Positions 47,515-60,199 of a stretch of DNA of 64,000 nucleotides are shown in pieces. The stretch's first letter is position 1, and each line of letters begins with the position of its first letter. A model generated the notes under the pieces. It saw only the letters and a list, made by a program, of their open reading frames with translations, ran no database searches and was not told where the DNA came from. Location of the stretch: NCBI RefSeq assembly GCF_008831285.2, contig NC_045143.1, forward strand, positions 5,155,503-5,219,502. The letters run 5' to 3'. The stretch comes from Nymphaea colorata (taxonomy: Eukaryota > Streptophyta > Magnoliopsida > Nymphaeales > Nymphaeaceae). A program made the translations under genes and the position numbers.

Positions 47515-47918
47515 AGAGTTTGAGCCGAGTTGAGCCAACTTGAACTCGCGTTGTTTGTCTTGAAAGGAACTCGAACTCCATTCAAGCTCGAGTCAAGTTC
47601 TATTTCATTAGCTTGAGTTCGACTTGGCTTGAGTTCTTAAAATTTAAACTCGGCTCGATTCAGCTCGTTTAAGCTTGAGCCGAAGATTGGTTTGAACCGA
47701 GTCAAGTATTTCATTAAAAAGATTTATTTTTTTTAAAAAAAGACATCATATAGACTTAAATATGAAACCTGTTACATGTATATCCATTTGAGCAATCTAC
47801 CTTTTTTTTATAATTTTATGAGACATATTTTATATATTTTCATCGAGTTTAACCAAGTTGAGCCCAATTAACTGAGCTCCACTCGTTTAGGTTGTGGAGT
47901 TCATTTTCTAACAGCCCT
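47515..47918. mobile_element. Possible hAT-like MITE, 404 bp, with perfect 8-bp flanking repeat
   Basis: ACCTTTCA occurs at 47507-47514 and again at 47919-47926. The enclosed DNA has arms rich in GAGCCGAG/CTCGGCTC and CAAGTTGAG/AACTTGA motifs and an AT-rich centre. The right end, read inward, is AGGGCTGTTAG, a common hAT MITE terminus; the left end AGAGTTTGAG matches it only weakly. Real but degraded at one end, or coincidental. Confidence 0.5.
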
Positions 47919-48332
47919 ACCTTTCACGGAATGCATTGATGAATGCATTTAATCACCTTTTGATCTGATGCAATGTATAGTGCGGATTGATTGGACAGAG
48001 GTGCGTGCCATATGCCTCACACGTCAACCTTTGAAAGATCTCCCATATTTTATAAAAGAATAAGGAGTGCATTGTTTTAGAAAAAAACTAGAATGCCCGA
48101 TAAAATCTTTATAAATTTTAATTTGTATATGTCATATATAATTTGAAAACGACGGATTGAGTCTATTGACCCGGTGGGTTACCCTAAGTCATTATCTTCC
48201 GTCGATAGCGACTGCATTAAATTTGTCCAAGAAGTTTTCTTGGATCGCATCTGCGACATTGAGACCCTGAAATTGAATTCTTCTACAGCCGGCAGAATGG
48301 AATGAAATTCAGCGTAGAAGTCTTCCCCTCTC

Positions 48333-48336
<4 letters not shown>

Positions 48337-48375
<39 letters not shown>
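48337..48375. repeat. (AT)n microsatellite
   Basis: About 19 AT dinucleotides in intergenic DNA. Confidence 0.95.
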
Positions 48376-48380
<5 letters not shown>

Positions 48381-49862
48381 GTATCTTTAATCTTGTTCCA
48401 CCCTCTCACATCATACAGTTTGTACTTGATAGTAGGGGCGGCCGCTTGGCACCACTCCGACTAATGAAAAAAAAAATATATTGAAAAAATAATAATTTTT
48501 AATTACGTAATGTATTTTTTGGATTTGAATTCAGTTTGGTCTTACTCGGATTTAGAAGTTGGACTGTCGGCCTGCCCCTAAAGAAAATCTTGACTCCGTT
48601 CCTGCCTGATAGTGTATTTAATCAAACAATGTATTTGTATCATGTGGCTGTGATCGAAGAATGGCTGGATGGCCGGAGATAAATATAAAGAGTGAAACGA
48701 AATGACAAGAGGATGCAGCAAGCAATCTGTTGAACTAAAAAAAAAAAACTTAGTAAAACTTGATTTCACGACTTCAACATGACTTGGATTTTCCATTTGG
48801 ATCCCTATAGAGAGGGAAGAGGTCGGGCCTTCCATTTGGATCCATGTGCATGAGATTTGGATTTTCCAAGTCCAGTTACATATGATTCGGATTCATGATA
48901 CATTCAAAGGTCTGAACAAAAGCAAATACCCAAAAATTATCCGCTAATAACATGCTAAACATGGATTCTTCTTTGTAGCCTCCTTCAAGTGAGATGGAGT
49001 TCGCTCCTGCATCAGGGCCAAAACAGTGTGAAGACTCACTTTGAAAAGTCCAAGAGATCTTCAATTGCTTATAAAGAGGGTTGTTGAGTGGTTGTTGTCT
49101 TGGTCCTTAGCCTTTTTAGGATTGAAACTAAAGCTCTTATGAGGCAGGTTGAAATTCGTCGAACTAAAGGCTTGAACCCGATGTGGGAATGAGTTGGGTT
49201 GTTATAGTGATATAAGAACACAGTTCAACACTCATACCTGACGTTCCACACATGTGAGCGCGTGTGAGAGATGAATGGTAATGGTTCACTTTGAGAAATT
49301 ATGCAAAATCTTAAAGGGCCTATAATTGTGATTGTTAAATGGTTGATTGTTCTGATTCTTGGCTTTTTTTTTTTTTTTTGAGTTGGACCCAAAACTGTCA
49401 AGGGTGATTTGAGATCTGTCAAAGCTTCTTTTGGGTGTTTGATTCGATCATGGTAGTGTAGAATAGCAAAGCGACCTTAAATGTGAATTTTGGACGTCCA
49501 TTCTGATTAAGAAATTAGATTGGATTTGAAATTAAAAATTGACGTCCAATCAAATTCGGATTTAAATAAATATCCAAGTAGATTTAGATTCAAATTCACA
49601 TTTAATTTCAAGTGAATGTTTTATGTCCTATATCCCTACATCTTGAAAGTCGGTTCTTGAGCAATTCAGACTTGGTTGTGTTTCTAAAACTTAGATTCAT
49701 ATGTGAAAATAAAAGACAGATTTAGATCATACTTGGAGGGTAAACTTAAGATTAGATTCACATATAATACAAACTTTTCTTCATTTTTATTTGCATATGA
49801 ACTTAAACCCAAATATATGAACATCTAATACATCAAATATGATAAAGGGTACATCTAATTCG

Positions 49863-49958
49863 AATATGATCAGATTATCCTTAAGTCTAAGTCTAATATG
49901 ATCAGATTATCCTTAAGTCTAAGTCTAATATGTTCAGATTATCCTTAAGTCTAAGTCT
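49863..49958. repeat. Three-copy tandem repeat, period 32
   Basis: The unit starts AATATGATCAGATTATCC and continues TTAAGTCTAAGTCT; copies begin at 49863, 49895 and 49927. Copy 3 differs from the others by one base (GATC to GTTC). The near identity suggests a recent minisatellite. Confidence 0.95.
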
Positions 49959-52064
49959 GAGGCTCGAAGACCATCTCAAAAAAGTTTAGTCTCTTGCACT
50001 CATGTCATCTACCATTCAAACTAATAGGTTGTACCACCAACAGCGGTGACATTTGATAACAGTAAACTATGGAAAGGTGTCGAAGTTGAAAATTCTGGAT
50101 CAAGTTTCAACTCTGTGTTTGTTTTTCAAGTTATTTTGTTGTATTTTCTTCTTAACAAACAATATGTAGTTAGTCTATTCTTGCTTTAAAATCAAACAAA
50201 TTAAGAGTGGTTTATGTATAGTGACAAAATAATTCTCTTTCTCAGCTCTTTATCTTGAAAAATAAATAGTGATTGCGAATTCAGCATAAATTTACTAGAC
50301 CCACTTTTTTATGGGGGGAATTTTTAAAATACACTTGAAATTTGACGTGAATAAAGACATAGTTAGGTCTTGCACTCGAAGCAAAAATAAAAGTTTAGTC
50401 GAATTGAACCTTTAAGCTATCAATAACTGAAGTTGGGTAATGAAATAAAACAAATAAAAACCTCCATTATTTTGAATATGATTAGATTATATAATTAATC
50501 ATGGCATACCCAATTTGCATTTTCATCCCAATGTCATTGGTCTCTTTAAGTAATCAAATAATGTTGTTGATTTATGTCTAGCTATATACAAATTACTAAT
50601 TTATATTAGTATGAAACATAGTTAGGAGAATTTTATTTTCATTAATATTAAAAACTTATACAAGAAAACCTGGTTCTCACAAAGTCAAGCCTTTTGAGGG
50701 TGTCATTCAAACGTGCCCTACATGTATTGAAAAATTAAGTATTTTCTCATGTTGTTGGAAGGTAAAAGAATAATTTTTCACTAACTTAAATCAATATATG
50801 AGAATTTCAATTGGAAGTAGAAAAGTTTAGTCATGATTTTGATAATGTGCCAAAGTTTCGAGTGCGCTTGAAAATTTGTGGGCCACATTGTCCGTTCAAT
50901 CGCGCAGCAAAAAGGGTGTGCTGACCAATAACGGCCTGAATCATCGCCTTTAAAAGTTAGAAAAATAGAAATTTATTATTTTATTAAAAAAATAGCATAA
51001 TCGGGCCTAAACTGACCCGATTCACATACTATATCCACCAAAAAATGAGACATATGGGCTCCTGTATCATTGGGATCGGTCAGCTTGGCTTTAAGGATCT
51101 TCTTAAAAATCTCAACATTGGTGAACCGATTATAAAGAATAACTGCTTGGTCTGCTTCAATCTTACAAGGTCGTCGAACTTACTACATTTCATTATATTA
51201 AAAGTTTAACGTTCGTGCTCTATTGGGCTATGTGCACCACGTTTAGAGCTCCAATCATTCCACGAACTCCTTTAGATCTTCTATCTAGAAAATAATCTTT
51301 CTCGAACTTGGCATATCTTAAGTCAATCTGTATGTGTTCTTTGCTCGGTATAGTTTGCCATATAAAGTGTAAAGTGAAACCACCATAGAATCATCGATTT
51401 CGGATAGCAGTTCTCCTTTTCTTTAGCCCAGATGTTTGGGGTAAGGGGAGAATCTTGAAGCCATATTGCCAAGAAAGGAATTGAGAAATTGAGAGCAGTT
51501 TCCGATACATTTTGCTGACAGTGGGACCGAAAGGATCGCGTTTGATGAGATAGATGCTAATGCCATGCATGAGAAAAGAATAATAAAGATTCTAGGATCT
51601 CAACAATCTCCACCAGGATCTATAAATTGGCCTCGTTTGGTTCGCCATAACGATTATTTTAATCGAATACCAATCAATTTTGGTGGGACACCAATCAGGA
51701 ATTCAACACCGAGGCGTTAAGGTCGGAATACTTTTCTCATGAGAGAGAGAGAGCGAGAGTCTTTTTGCAGATATTCTGTTGGTATTTGAATGGTGACGAA
51801 GCTTTGCGTGCGAAATGTAGCGGTTTGCACGTTATGGTTGGGGGTTTTGAGTGCTGTATGTATCGGATTGCACGGTTTTTTTTGGTTTCCAGATATGTAT
51901 AGTTAGAGGGAGCAGAAACCCTCTTGGTGGGGGCCGACCGGAAGAAGGCCTTTCCGGTTGTGGGTAGTTCGGTTTCTCTGAGCAAACCAAAGGCACGTGC
52001 ACGTAGTTTAATATCTCCACCAACGAGTTTCTATCAATCTGATATTCGACATGAAAGCTTGACG

Positions 52065-55000
52065 ATGGCAGGCATTATGAGGAGGTTGAGGTTAACAAAC
52101 TTTTTATTAAGTTCTTTTGGTATTTGTTCCATGTTGATATGATATGGCTGAATCTATCTGTGTCTCTCTCTGTGTCAATTGAGGATGCAGTCCGCCACAC
52201 AGGAAATCAAATGAATCATTCAGGCTGATTCTGACTACACTTGTTGGTATTGTTGTTGGTTACTTCGTTGGGGCTTCTCTACCAAGCACTTCTTTGCTTA
52301 AGGTGGCCTCTTCCTCCATCTCTCTACGAAAGAGAGCTAAGATCCTGTTTCATCTGGGTGGTGTTCTAATTTTCTTTTTCTTTTTATTTTGGATGATGGG
52401 CAGGTTGATTTGTTGAATATTAGGCAGAACGCAGAGCATAATCGGTACCTCGAGAGACTCAATTCTTTGTTGCACAGGAAATTGAATTTGCGTCAGACAC
52501 CATCTGCCAACGTCTCCAACGCCACCCCTTCGGTAAACTTAGCAAACAATTCCAGGGTAACTATTATCCATCTTTGGGCTTTTCTGTATGTACATTTTTA
52601 TATGAGCTATCTTTTTGAGCGTTTATGGTGCTGGCTTTTGCTTGAGAATTACTTGTCATAAATATTATGTATGATATATTACGAACTTTTGAAGCGGTTG
52701 AAGACGATAATGGTGTTAGGTGCAGGAGAGTTAAATGAAAAAGAGAATTTATTCAGATGGTGGTGCGTCGAGGAATTCAAAATCGTGTCTATGCTTAATT
52801 TGTTAGTCCTCCTGAAGTGGAGAGAGCCCCTAAGCGTGCAGACTTTAGTTTTGAACACCTGCAGAAGCCTTTTTACGGCTTTATGAACAAAATTTGGTCT
52901 TCAGTCTAACACGAAGGAAAAGGGAAATCACTTGATGAGTCTCTGTTACTTATATTACAGCAAAGGATGAAACCACATTGCACATTGTTTGGGTTTATCC
53001 CTTCCAAAGATACCATAGTTTTTAGGTGGAAATAGGATGAGATATCTCACCATTTGTTGGATGTATTTGCCAACTCTTGGATGGAGGAGAAACTGGTACT
53101 TAATTTGGGAAATATTCATAGATAATCACTCTAAACTGACACAACAAAAGAGGCACACAAGGCGGCTAAATTCTATTTACGTTTGGGAGAAATCGAAACT
53201 GTATTGCACATTCTATGGTTTTACTTTCAAAGAACCCAGTGTTATGTTATAGTACATGATATATTTCACTGGTTGGATACAATTATCGGTTCTTGATTGG
53301 CCCCACAACATCCTCGATTAGGGAAGAAAAACAAAACAAGGAGTTGCTGTAGACTATCTTGGACAGAAAGAGTCTTTATTAAAAATAATGACTTTAACAT
53401 TCATAGAATATGCAATCATACCGTTAGCAAGGGGGCTCAATCTCAGAATAAAGATGGATCCCATACTCAAATGTTTAACAAGGAATTTAGGGGAGGAGAG
53501 TCCCTGGCTTATAGACATCAAGTGACTACTCCCTTCTTTATTGATCTGGGGGAAAATGAGCTGCCTATGAGTTGGGAAGCTAGACATCAATCAACTGGCT
53601 TGATGAGGGAACTAAGTTGGCACGCTAGAACAGTTTTCTGGCACAACAGAGTGGTGCCTTACCTCAATGCAGGCAGATGCACTGTGGCATTCATCGTGGT
53701 GCATCAAGATTCCTATGTATTCATCCAAGATTGAAACTAGATTGCCAGGCAGACCAGTGGCATCACATTCTTGTAAGGTCTGCTTGGTTATGTAGAAAGC
53801 TAACTGGACAGGAACCAAGTATTTGAAGGATGTCTCTTCTTGCTTCACTTCCTTTCACCACAATGTGAGAAATCTACTCTAGCATGCACTGAGTAAAACT
53901 TTCGCTGACAACATGATGGATGCAAATCTCAAGAGAACCATTTTCAGACCCGATAGTCTCATCAATAATTTGCTGGCTTGGTTACTGGTGGTTGTGTTTC
54001 TCATGCTTCTCAAGCTAATAATACATTTGATGAAGTTGTAAACATGACAGATATTATGTGGTTTTTGACAGATGAGGAATATAAAGAATAAGGTTTATAT
54101 AAAAAGTTCATGAAATTATAAAGCAACTTGTGTAGTTCTAAGAATACCTATTCATTATTCCATCCTGTCATTGCCATGACTTGCTACTAGCTTTCATAGA
54201 CCTCTGTAAGCGGTGTACTATGATGTCAGTTTCACACATGCATTTGATTCCCTTGTTGTGTTTTAGGCTTTTAGCTGTACTTTCTTAAACTCTACATTCT
54301 TTAAAAATCTACACTCCTATTGTTTTAATACAGATTTATGTGCCCACAAATCCACGTGGAGCTGAGTTGCTGCCTCCAGGCATCATTAATGCTAGCTCAG
54401 ATCTTTACCTCCGCAGACTATGGGGCAATCCTAGTGAGGTACAAACATTGAGTATCATTTTGGCAGTTCAAAAGAAGTTATGCCAGAAAGGGCATAAACA
54501 TTGCTTTTTGTGCCTGTAGAGGCAGTTATCTTGTTCTTTCATTTTCTTATTGTTTGTTTTGCCTTTGAGACATCTTTTAGGACTTGGTTTTGAAGCCAAA
54601 ATACCTGTTGGTACTGACTGTTGGTTATCGTCAAAAGGATGTCATTGATGCTGTAGTGTCAAAGGTGAACTTCCTTTCACTATCAAAATATCACTTTTGA
54701 CTGTCACTGTTCTTTGCATTATGTTGCTTTTTATATAGTGCTTTATGGTGTTACTGTTCTGTATTTTCAGTTTTCAGAAAACTTCTCCTTTCTTTTGTTC
54801 CATTATGATGGAAAAACCAGTGAATGGGACCAGTTTGAATGGTCAAAGAGGGCCATTCATGTTAGTGCAAGAAAACAAGCGAAGTGGTAAGGAACATTAC
54901 TTCCTCTGGATTTTACTTATAACTGTCTAGTTCCTTTTCCGACTGTATCTTTCATTTTGTATGGTGATGAAGATTCAAGTGTTCTTTTTGTTTCTCTTTC

Positions 55001-58000
55001 TAAGATGTTATAATTTAAGATAAAAGATGCCCACTATAATTAGAAAAGGACTTTTCCATCAGTCCTTGTAATTCATTTCCTAGTTTAATCGTCTGATCAA
55101 TTTGTTATGACATGCCAAATTAGTTATGCACCTAACAAATTGCAGTGCCTGTTTATAAACTTTAGAAGCATCCTTCATGTAGAGACTTTCATATCAAGCT
55201 GTAATGTGCGCGTGCATCCTCCATAGGCACCTACGTGTCTTTGACTGATTTTCCTTCTTTAAAATTTTTTGTGGTTCCAGGAACCATATAAAGATCTCCC
55301 TTTGATAGGTGCATAAGCAAGTAGTTTAAAAAAAATCAGTTTTAAAACCAGTAGGCCATATATTGTCAAACCACAGATAGAGCAGCTTGTGGATGAAGTC
55401 ATGATCTTAAATTAACGGACTAAATTTGGTGGTCCTCTATCCAATTTCACTTCTTCGTCATGTCATTAAAGATATGGCACAACACATTGACTTATGGAGA
55501 CCTTGAACAACTGTTTTATGTCGTTATGTACAGTTTGACAGTAGAAGTACATTAATGCATACAACCTTCGTTGATTCAACATTTGTTACTTAGTCGCTTA
55601 AGAAAATAGCTGAAACAGTAACCTTGCACTTTTTTTGAGTGTTGTCCTCCTCTGTTAATTATTTTGCCAAATTTGCATGTAAAAGGGCTTATTTTAGAGG
55701 ATAACATTTTATTTTATTTGCATTAGCTGTTAGATGTCATCTTGTATGTGAGGCATTCAGATAATGAAATTCCCTTTTTTTCATTCATACTCTTTTTAAT
55801 TGGTCTTTTTTTCAATTTACACACAATCAAGATTGTTTATAATTTATACCGCTGTATCTTTTAGGTGGTTTGCCAAACGTTTCCTTCACCCAGATATACT
55901 TGCTGCATATGATTACATATTCATTTGGGATGAAGATTTGGGAGTGGAACATTTTAATGCAGAGGAGTAAGTTGCTTCTTGCATATGACTTCCTGTTTTA
56001 TATGTTGTTAGTTCTGAAGATTTAATAGGTTGATTCTAATGTACCTCTTAATTGAACTTATGATGGCGAACATCCATCTTTTATGCATATAATGATCAAA
56101 TTGGCATTTCCATATTATCATAGTAATATGCAATTACATGAACAGGTATCTGAAGCTTGTGAGAAAATATGGTCTGGAAATATCACAGCCAGCATTGGAG
56201 GAAAACAATGCCTTAACATGGTTGTTGACCAGGAGGAGAACTGATGTTGAAATCCACAAGTACGAACATTGAAGATCTTTCCCTGTCTGAAACATCATGT
56301 CTATTTTTCAATAATATTTTGTGCATGCTACAGAGAAACACAAGAAAGACCAGGCTGGTGCCGAGATCCACATCTGCCACCTTGTGCTGGGTAAATATCG
56401 TAACTCTGTTATTCGAACTGTTATTCGAACTTGTCTACTTGATACAACAAGAAATATTGCTGCTTCTAAAGCAATGCATATTTGCTTTCTATGCTATGTC
56501 ATTGTCTTTAGATGGTAAAATCTATTTTTTTTATGGAATTCTGATGAAAGAAAGATTATTGGCGAAAACGCAATATGGCAGATTTGTTGAGATAATGGCC
56601 CCTGTTTTTTCAATGAATGCATGGCGCTGTGTTTGGCACATGATTCAGGTACGTTGAGTAATCATTTGATGCAATGATCATGAAGCCACTATGTGTCTGG
56701 CAGTCCTATTACTCTTTTTCTCATTGTCTCAAGATTTTTTTCATTATGCCTATGGTGTTAGAAGATGTTCTTTCTCCTGTTGCAGAATGACTTGGTTCAT
56801 GGGTGGGGTTTGGATCTTGCCCTGCAGAGATGTGTTGAGGTAAAACCTAGACTTTTGAAATGCTAGTATTAATATCCCCTGCTGCAAGTCAGTAATTTAG
56901 TGCTTGCAGAGTAGCTCAAACACTATTGAAGTTCTGCCCCAAGCCATTCTCCAAGTGCATGTGACTGTCATGTGGACAGGAGCTGCATGATAATTGTAAA
57001 TTTGTAATTACCAATTACTGGGATGTCCTTGCCATGATTCTGGTGTCATGAATCGATGCTATCTGCCTGATCTGAGATGATCCTCATCATGACTTGATTG
57101 GGGTTACTTTTGTGACTTTGTCAAATGCTATTGAAGTTCTGTGCCAAGCCATTCTCCAAGAGCATGTGATTGTCATCTCCACAGGAGCTCCATGATAATT
57201 GTAATTACCAATTACTAAGAGCTCCTTCCCATGATTCTGGTGTGATGGGTTAATGCTATCTGATCTGAGATGATCTCCATCATGACTTGATTGGGGTTAC
57301 TTTTGTGAATACACCAACATGGTTATGGACAGAACCATGAAAATGATGCATTGAACCACTATCCTTACCATGCTAACCCCAACTGTTTAGTCATGGACAA
57401 TGTGTTGCAGCATCTCAATTCTAGCCAACATCCAAAACTGGACCACAAAGGGCTTTATCCATGAAAAGGATTCTGCATGTGCAAGTAGCTTAATCAGCAA
57501 TTTCAGCTGGTATACAATGGACTTCGGCATGGTTTCGAGTCTTCGTTTGTGAAATCTTCAACTATCATTTTCAGCTGATCAAAAACCCAATAAAGTTGTT
57601 TTGAATTGGGAGTTGGCATATCAAGGTTAGATGAGTCAGAAATACTTCCAAATCAAGAACCATGTTTCATATTCTGGATTATATGAATCAATCTTAGTCT
57701 TACTCATTTCTGACCTGGATGCATCTCCAAAAGAACCATGTTCATGTTCCGGACTCTGGATTATTTAAATCAATCTTAATCTCGCTCGTATCTGAATTGT
57801 GTGCATCTCTTATTGACCTTATCCAGCATGTTTTATAGATCGATAACTTGTACTATGCCTGCCTTCCTCCTAAAGTCTAGTTGGATGTTCTTTATGTTGC
57901 ATTATGGAGACAATGTGTGCGATGATTTATAATCTTCTTCTGTGATTCAGCCAGCACATGAAAAGATTGGTGTTGTTGATGCCCAGTGGATCATTCACAT

Positions 58001-58587
58001 GGTACTCCCTTCACTTGGTGATCAGGTATACCATCTGTTCTGTCCAAACTCAATTTCGTGTCACATGCAGATTTCTTTGTGACCTGCAATATGAGTTGGT
58101 TTTACTTGTTTGTGTTTGCTATGGTATATCTCACAGTGTGTGTGTGTTTCTATATATGTATATATATATATATAGAATGGTTCATACTATAACCCTACAT
58201 GTCTTACTATGAAAAGGTAGAGGGTGTCTGATGTGCTGACATAAAGAGACATTTAGGACATAGGATCTATATATATATATATATATATATACATTGTAGA
58301 GAGAAAGAGAGTGATCATGTGGATGTGTTTCAGTTGGTTGACTGTTCTTGTATTTAATGTTTGACTACATTGCAGGGTGAAGGCAAAGATGGAAGGCAAC
58401 CTTGGGAAGGGGTAGGACTTGAATTTTAGTGTATATCATATGGGTCTGATAGGCCTCTTTATAAATGGTGAATCAACATCTTTAGTCATACTTTCAGGTG
58501 CGAGCTAGGTGCAAAGAAGAGTGGACAGAATTTCGGATTCGTATGGAGGAGGCTGAAAAGGAATTTCATAGCAGCTCTGTTCAGTAG
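52065..58587 (+). CDS. DUF707 family protein, 14 exons, complete model
   Basis: Exons are 52065-52090, 52191-52302, 52404-52556, 54334-54438, 54581-54664, 54771-54886, 55865-55966, 56146-56259, 56334-56390, 56582-56648, 56786-56839, 57951-58025, 58376-58411 and 58498-58587. They total 1191 nt (396 aa), all junctions GT-AG and phase-compatible. A single N-terminal membrane anchor lies near residues 20-42 (LILTTLVGIVVGYFVGASLP). The DUF707 core follows: YVPTNPRGAELLPPGI, LYLRRLWG.PSEDL, LTVGYRQK, LLFHYDGKTSEWD, RAIHVSARKQAKWW, AKRFLHPDI, YIFIWDEDLGVEHF, LEISQPALE, GWCRDPHLPPCAGFVEIM and MIQNDLVHGWGLDL. The DEDLG block recalls glycosyltransferase-type acidic motifs, but the family's biochemical function is not established; a type II Golgi protein is my inference. 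Exon 1 (26 bases, MAGIMRRL) is the least certain part. Confidence 0.9.
52557..54333 (+). other. Intron 3 of the DUF707 gene (1.78 kb)
   Basis: It contains the longest unexplained plus-strand open frame in the gene (53297-53734, 145 codons), whose product matches no family I know. Around 52960-53290 two loosely similar blocks share TTGCACATT.TTTGGGTTT-like and ACAAT/GGAAATA motifs, perhaps an old duplication. No transposon ends were found. Confidence 0.6.
56916..57318. repeat. Tandem duplication in DUF707 intron 11, period 205
   Basis: Copy 1 begins TCAAACACTATTGAAGTTCTG at 56916 and copy 2 TCAAATGCTATTGAAGTTCTG at 57121 (read the first 20 bases of each). Both run through CCAAGCCATTCTCCAAG, TAATTACCAATTACT, CATGATTCTGGTGT and CATGACTTGATTGGGGTTAC. 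The copies differ by small indels and substitutions. Confidence 0.9.
57655..57808. repeat. Tandem duplication in DUF707 intron 11, period about 77
   Basis: AAGAACCATGTTTCATATTC...CTGGATTATATGAATCAATC and its diverged copy AAGAACCATGTTCATGTTCC...CTGGATTATTTAAATCAATC follow one another, each ending near GTGCATCTC or GATGCATCTC. Confidence 0.75.
58268..58293. repeat. (AT)n microsatellite in DUF707 intron 12
   Basis: About 13 AT units between exons 12 and 13; a second short AT run lies at about 58153-58175 in the same intron. Confidence 0.9.
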
Positions 58588-60199
58588 CACCAGTCGATGC
58601 AGTTCTTCTATCTTCTACTCTTCGCACAGCCCTAGCTTTCTTGGGATATCTAGAAGTTTCCCCTTCAATTCCTTGATTCTTCTATTTATTATATGTATAT
58701 TCTTAGAAGTTTCTAGTCCCTTTTTGCTTGGCTATCTCCCTGTCCTCTTGCACGTTGTGGACCTTGGTCAACTAGCTTTCTGCAGCATAATTTCTGGTTT
58801 TGTTGATTGACTAATTTTATTGGTTGGTATTCAACATAGCTGGAGAGGTTCGTGGTAAGGAAGTGAAGCTCTTGCACAACCATTATTGGCCTTTTTTTAC
58901 AGTTGGCAAGGGCGGCAATCATGAAGTCAAACTAGACCTTAGCATAGTTTCTGCTTATATATTGTTCTTTTTCTGATTCTGTGGGCACGAAAGTGATCAC
59001 CATCAGTGAAAGAGGAAAGCAACATGCAGAAGCTGATCCCGGATTATTATTTTAGAAGAGAAGCATCCTTCATAACTTTCCATTTGATGGTTATTTTCTC
59101 ACAAACCGTGAGTGATGTACATAGTTGTTTCCTCCTCATTAATACATACTGTACTTTTTGTTGCACTTGAAGGTTATCTATCTTCTCCCATTGATAAATT
59201 TGAAAACAGAACATTTCTATCAAATTCCAAATGTTTCTGCCAGATTATGTGATGATATGGAAATTTGGATTGAGCAAGTATTAGACGGCTTCATCCTGGT
59301 GGATTCCTTGTTTCGTGATAAAAAAAAGAAACAGTTATGTTTGCAGTTAATAATTTAACGCTTAACTGTGGAAAAGCCTTGAATTTGGAGTAGGCTCATT
59401 GACATTTAAAAGTTTGAGAATTTTAAAGCTTAATCGTGCAAAAAGCCATGCCTTTGGAGCGAGGCCCACTGACATTCAATAGCTTCCTGCAGTGACCCTT
59501 TTTTTTTTTACTTCATTAGATGAAACCATGGCTTGGAAAACACGGTTTCATCTTGTTTTGGCTCCGATGAAAATGCTTTTCGGGAACCTCCAGCCAAGTA
59601 TGATGCCGAGAAGCTTCCCCCTAGGGTTCTTAGTTGATAAGCTAGCGATTAGTAAGCAATTTACCCGATGCGTCTCATATTACTACGAACTTAGGGATAA
59701 GTTCTGGCAAAACTTTTAACACCAAATTCTGGTAGCAGAGCATACCGTGCACCTAGAGAGCATACTGCAGCGATCTGTTTGGTCTACAATAGAACCACCA
59801 AGGGCGAGAAAAACGAGTAGAAGGCAAACGCGTTTTAGTGCTACACCTATTAAATAACACTTGTAGTTGTAAATAAAACAGACTGCTTGGAGTCTTGGAC
59901 TCAACAGAACACGAGATCTTAGATGAACAAATATTGAAAACAGCAGGCGATAAGATGTGTCTAAGGGCTTCGTTTACTCAACTGAGTAAAGATAAAGATC
60001 CCAATTTCTTTCCTCTCCTTTTTTTTTTTTTGCTCTTCGGTTCCTTGCATACACAAAGTAAAAGAAAGAGAAAGAAGGAAGACCTTCTGTAAATTTTCAG
60101 AAACTCAATACCTCGAACATAAATTATACACGTAGCGGAGATCGAACTATGGACATCAGTGTATCACATAACAGGTTGAACTTTGAAACTAAAAAATGA
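58588..60199. other. Convergent intergenic region between DUF707 and the ACHT-like gene
   Basis: The 3' UTRs of both genes and spacer. An imperfect tandem repeat of about 68 bp lies at 59355-59482 (TTAACGCTTAACTGTGGAAA and TTAAAGCTTAATCGTGCAAA starts). A short hairpin GATGAAACCATG...CACGGTTTCATC lies at 59519-59552. No supported gene. Confidence 0.5.

Larger units (their letters stand above)
45107..52064. other. Gene-poor interval between the bHLH and DUF707 genes
   Basis: No supported gene. It contains the tandem duplication at 46357-46672, a possible hAT-like element at 47515-47918, (AT)n at 48337-48375, and an AT-rich stretch with ATTCAAATTCACATTTAA-type motifs at 49.5-49.85 kb. A three-copy 32-bp repeat lies at 49863-49958. 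The region 50.9-51.65 kb has no recognisable coding sequence. The last few hundred bases are presumably the DUF707 promoter and leader. Confidence 0.45.

Noticed and set aside
53297-53734. 145-codon open frame inside DUF707 intron 3
   Set aside because: Lies in the sense intron between well-supported exons and matches no family. Could be a decayed insertion, but there is no supporting evidence.
31175-58587. A biosynthetic gene cluster around ent-kaurene oxidase
   Set aside because: The neighbours are a transcription factor, a DUF707 protein and an unknown small protein. No terpene synthase, second P450 or other diterpenoid gene is present.
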